A stretch of 64,000 nucleotides of DNA from Chloroflexota bacterium (GTDB lineage Bacteria; Chloroflexota; Anaerolineae; 4572-78; J111): NCBI GenBank assembly GCA_016860845.1, contig BOKF01000031.1:1-64000 (forward strand), given 5' to 3'. This document shows positions 58,439 to 64,000 of the stretch, in pieces; the stretch's first letter is position 1, and each line of letters opens with the position of its first letter. The notes under the pieces are model-generated. The model did not search any database, had not been told where the DNA came from, and worked only from the letters and a program-made list of their open reading frames with translations. The translations under genes were made by a program, and so were the position numbers.

Positions 58439-58633
58439 AGTAGCCTTCTTGTTTAAGAGCATGATGCGATCATCAAGCGAGCATGGTGCGATAACGATGC
58501 GATGAATTAGGAAATTGAAACGAAAAGTGAAGGTTCACCGGAGTAGAGACGTAATATTAAAGTTAGGCGTCAGTCATATAGGGAACACGCACTACGCACT
58601 ACGTTCCATTTTTATCAATTCCAAACATAATGC

Positions 58634-58639
58634 TATAAT
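58634..58639 (+). promoter_or_regulatory. -10 element close to a start codon
   Basis: TATAAT ends 9 bp before ATG 58649, with TTTATC 17 bp upstream of it as a poor -35. The transcript would be leaderless or nearly so. Confidence 0.45.
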
Positions 58640-58648
58640 TAGCTTCCT

Positions 58649-61033
58649 ATGTCCATGTCAGACGAACGGGCGGTGGAATTTGGCTATTTCAGTCAGGCCG
58701 GCCAGATGCAGCCGCAGACAGAGCTGGCCGGCTATTACGAGCCGGCCCAAATTTCCGATCTAACCCGGCAAGGCCGCCTGCTGGTTGTGGCCGACGGCGC
58801 GGGTGGAGCGGCTGCCGGCGAAACGGCGGGCCGTTATGCCGTCCAGAAAATTCTCCACGATTTTTACCATTCCCGCGAACCAGACCTGGAAAAACGGCTG
58901 CTGGAGGTCATCCGGCAGACCAATACGGCTATTTTTGAGCGCAACCGGCGCTTTCCCGACCGCCGCCCTGTGGCCACGACGCTCCTTGCTGCTTTGATTC
59001 ATAACAATAAACTGCTGGCCGTCAGTGTGGGCGATGGCCGGGCCTACGTGGTTTGGGACCAGGACATCGAGCATCTCACCGGCGACAGCAGCCGTTCCCC
59101 GCAGCGCCAGGCCCGCGAAGCCGAGGCCACCGCTCTCGACGTTGCCCAAGGGGATAATAATAAACCTGTGGAGAGTTCGGCAGAAAAAGAAAAAGTTGCT
59201 TCGTCCGAACCGGCAGAAGGGGATGCCTTAGCCAGAACTTCTGCCGAAGAAGCCAAGTCTCGGTTATTAGCGGAAAAAGAACCACCTCCTCCCCTGAGTT
59301 CGACCACCCCCTCCCCTGCCCAGCCCTCCAATCCTCCAACCTTCCAACCTTCCAACCCTCCCTTTCCTTGCTCCCTGGGCTTAGCCGAATACGTCAGGAT
59401 AGACCTCTTCTCCCGCCGTCTCTTTGCCGGGGATATGGTCGTCTTGTGCGGCGGCGGGTTGACCGGTTACGTGACCGAAAAGGAAATTGCCGAAACCGTA
59501 ACCCAAAACCCGCCGGAACTGGCCAGCCGCCGCCTGATTGACATGGCGGCGAAACGCGGCTGCCGGGATAACCTGGCCGTCAGTCTGGGCCGTGTGCTGG
59601 CCAAGCCTTTGACCCAGGCCGCTCCGGCCCGTCAAACCCTGCCCCTGGCCCCCGATTGGGATACGCTGACCAAAAGCAGCACCCGGCCTTTGCCGGCCAT
59701 TACCACTCGACCCTCGCTTCCCAGTCAAAGCCCGCCCCAACCACGGCGCTGGCCCATCTATGCGGCGGCGGTGATCGCCCTGCTCCTGTTCAGTCTGGTT
59801 GGCTTTTGGGCCGGGGGATATTGGCTGGCTCCGCCGAGTACACCGGTTGAATCGGCGCCTTCCTTCGGGAATACGACTCTAGATAGCAGTAAAGAACCAG
59901 CTTTGACGCAAGAGGCTGCGGCCGGCGCAGCCAATGGACAAACCTCACCCGTCGCTACGGCGCAGGGTGCAAGCGCGGCTCAGGCTCCGGTTTTGACCCC
60001 CACGGGCACGCTGGTCGCCCAAAATACCTCCCCCCTGCCGACACCGACAGAGGCTACCAGTGTGCAGGCAGGAGATGTCATCACGCCTACCCCGGTTCGC
60101 TCCCAACCGACGCCGCTGCCAACCATTGCCCTGCCCGCTGGCTGCGAAAATAAGGGTCGTTTCGCCGGGGATGTAACTATCGAGGATGGTACGGAATTTG
60201 CGCCTGGCGAACCCTTTGAGAAAATTTGGTCGGTGAGCAATTACGGTACTTGTCCCTGGGGAGGCGGGTACATGGTTCATTTCACCGAGGGAGATCTGAT
60301 GGGCGCGCCGGAGCAGGTGCCCATCGTTGATGTGGTGGAGCCTGAGGCGACCGGGTTAATCACTATTCCGATGGTTGCGCCTGACCTGCCCGGCACGTAC
60401 CGGGGGAGCTGGCAAATGGTTGGGTTAGACGGTGAGCCGTTTGGCCCTGACCTGTATCTTGAAATTAAGGTTGTGCCCGGCATCCTGAGGGTAGATGAGG
60501 CTAACGCAACCACTCTGTACGATTTTGTCGCCGAAGCCGCCCAGGCCCAATGGTCGGCGGGCGATGTAACCTACCAGGTAACTGAAGCGTCCGTTGACCG
60601 GAACCTGGTCATTCCCGACCCGCAGGGGATTGTGGTCGTCGGCCCGGCTGAGTTGAGAGGTGATACGACCAGCCCCGGCAATGTCTTGATGACCCACCCT
60701 CACCTGGAGCTTGGCCTGATCGAAGGTACCTACCAGGTTGACACCCCGCTCCAGCCGAGCGATGCCATTATCGGCAGCCTCGGTTTGCCCAAAGCCGCCG
60801 CCATTAACGACGACGGCGTCACCTTTGAGCTGTCCTTTACGCCGGGCAATGGCCCGGATCAACTGCTTTTCTCCAAGTCCGTTAAGTACGAAGATACCCC
60901 TGTTCCGGTCAGGCAAGCTTTGACTACCCTTCAGCCCGGCCAAACCGGTACGTTTACCCTGCGGGTGAAGGGGGGCAACAGCCTCAGCTACGACTGGGCC
61001 ACCTGGATTGAACTGCGCCTGGTTCGCCCCTAA
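58649..61033 (+). CDS. PP2C-like protein with transmembrane anchor and NBR1-type Ig domain
   Basis: 794 residues. PP2C-like domain ~25-315: VVADGAGGAAAGETAG (Asp49), AVSVGDGRAYVV, and near 307 CRDNLAVSLG. Motif 8 reads CGGGLTG (267-273), where CSDGL is usual, and the opening NED-type Asp is missing, so two metal ligands are lost; it may be a pseudophosphatase. A low-complexity insert (PSNPPTFQPSNPP, ~225-238) is repeat-encoded. TM ~367-392, then a Thr/Pro linker, an NBR1-like Ig domain ~497-611 (IWSVSNYGTCPWGGGYMVHF; GTYRGSWQMVG), and a ~180-residue beta-rich C-terminal domain outside the cell. A cytosolic-domain sensor with a surface module. Confidence 0.85.
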   Translation: MSMSDERAVEFGYFSQAGQMQPQTELAGYYEPAQISDLTRQGRLLVVADGAGGAAAGETAGRYAVQKILHDFYHSREPDLEKRLLEVIRQTNTAIFERNRRFPDRRPVATTLLAALIHNNKLLAVSVGDGRAYVVWDQDIEHLTGDSSRSPQRQAREAEATALDVAQGDNNKPVESSAEKEKVASSEPAEGDALARTSAEEAKSRLLAEKEPPPPLSSTTPSPAQPSNPPTFQPSNPPFPCSLGLAEYVRIDLFSRRLFAGDMVVLCGGGLTGYVTEKEIAETVTQNPPELASRRLIDMAAKRGCRDNLAVSLGRVLAKPLTQAAPARQTLPLAPDWDTLTKSSTRPLPAITTRPSLPSQSPPQPRRWPIYAAAVIALLLFSLVGFWAGGYWLAPPSTPVESAPSFGNTTLDSSKEPALTQEAAAGAANGQTSPVATAQGASAAQAPVLTPTGTLVAQNTSPLPTPTEATSVQAGDVITPTPVRSQPTPLPTIALPAGCENKGRFAGDVTIEDGTEFAPGEPFEKIWSVSNYGTCPWGGGYMVHFTEGDLMGAPEQVPIVDVVEPEATGLITIPMVAPDLPGTYRGSWQMVGLDGEPFGPDLYLEIKVVPGILRVDEANATTLYDFVAEAAQAQWSAGDVTYQVTEASVDRNLVIPDPQGIVVVGPAELRGDTTSPGNVLMTHPHLELGLIEGTYQVDTPLQPSDAIIGSLGLPKAAAINDDGVTFELSFTPGNGPDQLLFSKSVKYEDTPVPVRQALTTLQPGQTGTFTLRVKGGNSLSYDWATWIELRLVRP
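59318..59365. repeat. In-frame tandem repeat (CCTTCCAA type)
   Basis: CTCCAACCTTCCAACCTTCC and AACCCTCC, the word also found at 31362-31472. It encodes NPPTFQPSNPPF between two PP2C-like segments. Confidence 0.75.
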
Positions 61034-61130
61034 ACATTCCATCTTTTAACATTTGATGATACAATTGCATAGTACCATCAGTCTCTCTTGCATGGCGCCG
61101 GCTCGTGGTAAAATAGGCTTAATTAATCCA

Positions 61131-62600
61131 ATGAGCCTCTATCACCAACAGTTCACCCCCAACCAAAAATGGCTGCTTATAGGTTTGACCGCCTGCGCTT
61201 TTCTACTGCGACTTCACCGCCTGGATGGGCAGAGTCTCTGGTTTGATGAGGCGTTCAGCGCCTTTATTAGTTCAAGCCCCCCTGATGCAGCGATCCAGTC
61301 AATGTTAGAGGAAGGCTTGCAGCACTCGCCGCTTTATTATCTGCTGCTGCGCCCGTTTGCGGCCAATGGTTTTAGCGAATTCAGCTTACGTTTCTTATCG
61401 GTGGTCATAGGTGTTTTAGCCATTCCACTGATGGCTCAAATGGGCCGGATTGCCGCTAAAGCTCAAGTGGGTCTGCTGGCCGCCGTTTTGCTCACGGTTC
61501 ACCCCTTTCACATCTGGTATTCTCAGGAAGCCCGGATGTATACCCTGGTCATTGTTTCGGCTCTGGGCGCGATGTTTTTTTTCAGCCGAAACCTGCGCTG
61601 CCCACGCTGGCAGAACTGGTTGGGACTAGCCATCTTCACTGTTATTGGCCTCAATACCCACTACTTCGCTTTTTTTATTCCCTTAATTCAGTTCATCTTT
61701 ATTGTCGTTACCCTTAAACAGAATTACCGTTTATTACGGCCCTGGCTGGTCACCCAACTTCTGGCGGGATTATCTATCCTGCCCTGGTTGATTGTCATCG
61801 TCAGATGGGGCAAGTTTTATTTCGGCAGCGCGGCGCTCCAACCCCCAACGGGCTACGATCTACTGCAAACACTATGGAATTTTAGCCTCGGTTATACGGT
61901 GGATTTGACCCTGTATGTCGGATTGATGCTGGCTTTGTTTTTGCTGCTTTTTGGGCTGGGGATCAATGCGGCCAGGCGAACCGGAACAGGTTTGTTGCTG
62001 ATCCTGTGGGGGCTTACGCCGCCGCTGCTGGCATTTTTGATGTCATTCCGGCTGCCCATGTACGTTGACCGCTACATTAGCCTGGCCCTGCCGGCCTTTT
62101 TGCTGCTGGTTGTTTTAGGCTTATACCAGTGGCCACCTCAAAAAGTGGGTCAAAGGGTGCTGGCGGGTATAATTTTGGGGGCAATGCTCGCCGGTTTATG
62201 GCGGGTGTATTACGATACCGAGGTTTATCATCGAGCCGACTGGCGCAGTTTGGGCGCTTATCTTGAAGAAAATACGGGACCAGGGGATGTCATCGCCTTG
62301 TGGAAATATCAAACTCTGCTGTCGCTCTTTTTCTACTATCATGGGTCCCAACCGCTCAAACCCGTTATGATTGGCCCGCAAGTGATCTTGCCGGCACTGC
62401 CTGCCAGCGCCGGGGCGTACAAAGTGTGGCTGGTGCTTGACCATCCTAACAATTCGACCCACCTGGCGGGCCACTGCCAGGATTTTTCCTTACCGGCCTT
62501 AAGATTGCCGGCAGCCTTTCAAGAGTGGCTGAGTAAAAACCAGAATCGGCTCGTCGAAGTTAAAGAATTCTCTTGTGTTCGTCTTCAAATTTACGAATAG
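61131..62600 (+). CDS. GT39/PMT-like polytopic glycosyltransferase
   Basis: 489 residues from ATG 61131. About 10-12 transmembrane helices. The first outer loop contains the GT-C acidic motif SLWFDEAFSAF (~37-47), and HSPLYYLLLRPF and VHPFHIWYSQEARMYTLVIV are hallmarks of GT-C dolichyl/undecaprenyl-phosphate-sugar transferases. It transfers sugars from lipid carriers outside the cell. A TAAAAT element (61109-61114) lies just upstream. Followed by another GT-C-like gene; together they may act on surface glycans or glycoproteins. Confidence 0.85.
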   Translation: MSLYHQQFTPNQKWLLIGLTACAFLLRLHRLDGQSLWFDEAFSAFISSSPPDAAIQSMLEEGLQHSPLYYLLLRPFAANGFSEFSLRFLSVVIGVLAIPLMAQMGRIAAKAQVGLLAAVLLTVHPFHIWYSQEARMYTLVIVSALGAMFFFSRNLRCPRWQNWLGLAIFTVIGLNTHYFAFFIPLIQFIFIVVTLKQNYRLLRPWLVTQLLAGLSILPWLIVIVRWGKFYFGSAALQPPTGYDLLQTLWNFSLGYTVDLTLYVGLMLALFLLLFGLGINAARRTGTGLLLILWGLTPPLLAFLMSFRLPMYVDRYISLALPAFLLLVVLGLYQWPPQKVGQRVLAGIILGAMLAGLWRVYYDTEVYHRADWRSLGAYLEENTGPGDVIALWKYQTLLSLFFYYHGSQPLKPVMIGPQVILPALPASAGAYKVWLVLDHPNNSTHLAGHCQDFSLPALRLPAAFQEWLSKNQNRLVEVKEFSCVRLQIYE

Positions 62601-62634
62601 TCTAATATCCATATTCTTACGGTGCAAATAGCTC

Positions 62635-63879
62635 GTGCTCCAATCGCCTGATCGTGAACAAAATGCTGGCCCTCCGGTCGATCTAATATCCGCCGTAGCT
62701 TCCCCAGACCGAGCTAAGCTGGTTGTTTTGGCCGGGGTGGGGCTGCTTTACAGCAGCGGCATCGCCTATCTCTTTTTACATTTACCCAACCGGCTTCTGA
62801 CCGACGATTTGTATTCGCGCTGGTATGCCTCCAAAATGCTGCTGATGACCGGCCGCAGTTTGTACGATTGGGCCAATGCCTATGAACTGGTAGATATTAT
62901 CGGCTGGCCGCATGCCTTTGATTTGCGCTTCTATTACCCGGCAACTTTATTATTTTTCACCGGGCCTTTGTCGCTGCTGCCTTATGATGGGGCCGTTTTT
63001 ATCTGGCGGATGTTGGGCTTGTGGTGCCTCTGGCTCAGTATCGTGATCTTTGCCCGCTGGCCCAGGCCAAACCTGTCGGTTAATAAATTGACCTGGCTGC
63101 TGGTGTTGATGACGACCTCGGTACCCGTTTTGCAGCATACGATTTACGCGCAATTCAACTCGTTGACGGCGGCAGCCCTGACGCTGACTTATTATGCCTT
63201 GTGGCGGCGCAAATACTTGTGGGCAGGTGTCTTGGCGGGAGGCATGTTGTTCAAGCCGCAGGTGGCAGTGCTGCCCCTGCTCATTTTACTGGTGTGGACG
63301 GCGCTGCACCGCGAACGCTGGCCCTTTTGGCTGGGCTGGACGGCCATTTGTCTGGTCCTGTGGGGCGTGCCTGAATTATTTGAACCTAACTGGCTGCTGA
63401 CTTTCAGCCGGGCGCTGGCCAGTTATCCGCCGGTGTTGTCGGTGGTGGACCGGATTTGGAATCCCTACCAGGGGATCAGCCTGGCTTTAGTGCTCTTCAC
63501 CCTCTGGTTGACTTTCCGCTTGCGGCGCTGTCCGGCCGGTTCGGTTAATTTCACCGGGCTGCTGGCCTGGGGGGTAGCGGTGACTGCATTAATTGTGCCG
63601 ATTTACGGCATGCTCAATATTGTGCTCATGGGGTTGGTTTTAGCTATTTTGTTGAACGGTTTTACCCAGTTTTACCCGCAGTATGCCGGCTGGCTGTGGG
63701 GGGGCATTGTGGCTTTGTTTATCGCCGGGATGCTAGCTTTTGTGCTTCCCTTGCTCCTGATGGGCTTCACCGGTGCGCAGATTTCCTCGGCGGAGTTGGT
63801 TTATCGTTTTACTTTGCCGGTACTTTTAAGCCTGGCTGCTTTGCCACTAATCTTCTACCGCAAAGCTGAGCCGGTGTGA
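62635..63879 (+). CDS. GT87 (DUF2029) polytopic glycosyltransferase
   Basis: 414 residues from GTG 62635. About 10 transmembrane helices; LLTDDLYSRWYASKMLLMTG and DLRFYYPATLLFFTGPLSLL are GT87-like, as is QHTIYAQFNSLTAAALTLTY and the KPQVAVLPLLILL segment. The Asp pair in LLTDDLY is the probable GT-C active site. It is 34 bp after the GT39-like gene, so the two are co-transcribed. The best-known relatives are polyprenyl-phosphate-mannose-dependent mannosyltransferases. Confidence 0.82.
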   Translation: MLQSPDREQNAGPPVDLISAVASPDRAKLVVLAGVGLLYSSGIAYLFLHLPNRLLTDDLYSRWYASKMLLMTGRSLYDWANAYELVDIIGWPHAFDLRFYYPATLLFFTGPLSLLPYDGAVFIWRMLGLWCLWLSIVIFARWPRPNLSVNKLTWLLVLMTTSVPVLQHTIYAQFNSLTAAALTLTYYALWRRKYLWAGVLAGGMLFKPQVAVLPLLILLVWTALHRERWPFWLGWTAICLVLWGVPELFEPNWLLTFSRALASYPPVLSVVDRIWNPYQGISLALVLFTLWLTFRLRRCPAGSVNFTGLLAWGVAVTALIVPIYGMLNIVLMGLVLAILLNGFTQFYPQYAGWLWGGIVALFIAGMLAFVLPLLLMGFTGAQISSAELVYRFTLPVLLSLAALPLIFYRKAEPV

Positions 63880-64000
63880 CTTTAGGGAAAGTTGACAAGT
63901 ACCTTGAGCGGCCGCTATCGGTGACATTTGCCCCTTTATGTTTAGACCATTTTTGGGGTACTCTGTAAGGTGTCTAAATTTATCCTGGCAGAGTTAATTT
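63880..64000. other. Window end, no gene seen
   Basis: The last 121 bp have no credible frame or terminator; TTGACAAG at about 63892 could begin a promoter continuing beyond the window. Confidence 0.3.

Noticed and set aside
1..64000. tRNA or rRNA genes
   Set aside because: I looked in the spacers for T-loop (GGTTCRANYCC) and acceptor-stem pairs and saw none; a covariance-model scan would settle this.

Overview
The window looks like a chromosomal segment of a Chloroflexota bacterium, probably Anaerolineae-like. This is inferred from gene style: a large cyclase-AAA-TPR protein, an NBR1-type Ig domain on a surface PP2C-like protein, a PstA with an oversized outer loop, GT39/GT87 membrane glycosyltransferases, and many short-period repeats. 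No rRNA, tRNA or CRISPR array was seen. Most genes are GC-rich. Several accessory stretches, chiefly about 17.75-20.7 kb, are visibly AT-richer.

Layout. 0.4-9.7 kb: recN, a TPR membrane protein, a BrnT/antitoxin locus whose toxin carries an in-frame stop, pgk, nth, a DUF1349 protein, a pentapeptide protein and an adenosine-specific kinase. 9.9-12.2 kb: a VapBC-like pair followed by murJ. 12.2-15.3 kb (minus strand): ECF sigma factor, zf-HC2 anti-sigma factor, polymer-forming (bactofilin-like) membrane protein and a small membrane peptide, probably one operon. 15.5-20.5 kb: miaB, an orphan DNA methyltransferase, then an AT-rich island with a SUMF1-type protein and small membrane proteins. 20.8-36.1 kb: an AddB/UvrD-like ATPase, a UvrD helicase and a RecB/Cas4-like nuclease (a split helicase-nuclease set), recJ, a giant cyclase/STAND-like regulator, and a RiPP-like locus made of a PqqD-like domain fused to an M50 protease, a 19-residue peptide and a terminator. 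36.1-37.8 kb: an effector-associated/pentapeptide pair and a TumA/TumE-like toxin-antitoxin pair. 37.8-47.8 kb: a PfkB sugar kinase and a complete phosphate operon (pstS-pstC-pstA-pstB-arsC-phoU-phoU) behind a clear 11-bp-period Pho box. 49.1-51.8 kb: gyrB with a DUF6883/DUF4926 module inserted between two copies of the gyrB 3' end. 51.9-64 kb: ftsH, a second orphan methyltransferase, an SDR, the PP2C/NBR1-Ig protein and two polytopic glycosyltransferases.

The observations I rank highest are: (1) PstA (42318-44591) contains a whole PstS-like phosphate-binding domain in its outer loop, circularly permuted relative to the separate PstS encoded next door; (2) the PqqD-M50 protease with a tiny well-translated peptide gene and a decayed second copy of that gene; (3) a two-gene module bounded by a ~99-bp duplication of the gyrB 3' end; (4) a family of short tandem (mostly 7-nt) repeats that forms inverted pairs in spacers, is inserted in frame in five different proteins, and brackets a four-helix-bundle gene sitting inside the helicase-nuclease operon. 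Several genes are visibly decaying: BrnT and a response regulator each have one in-frame stop, and there is an ABC ATPase remnant plus weaker methyltransferase-like and recombinase-like remnants.
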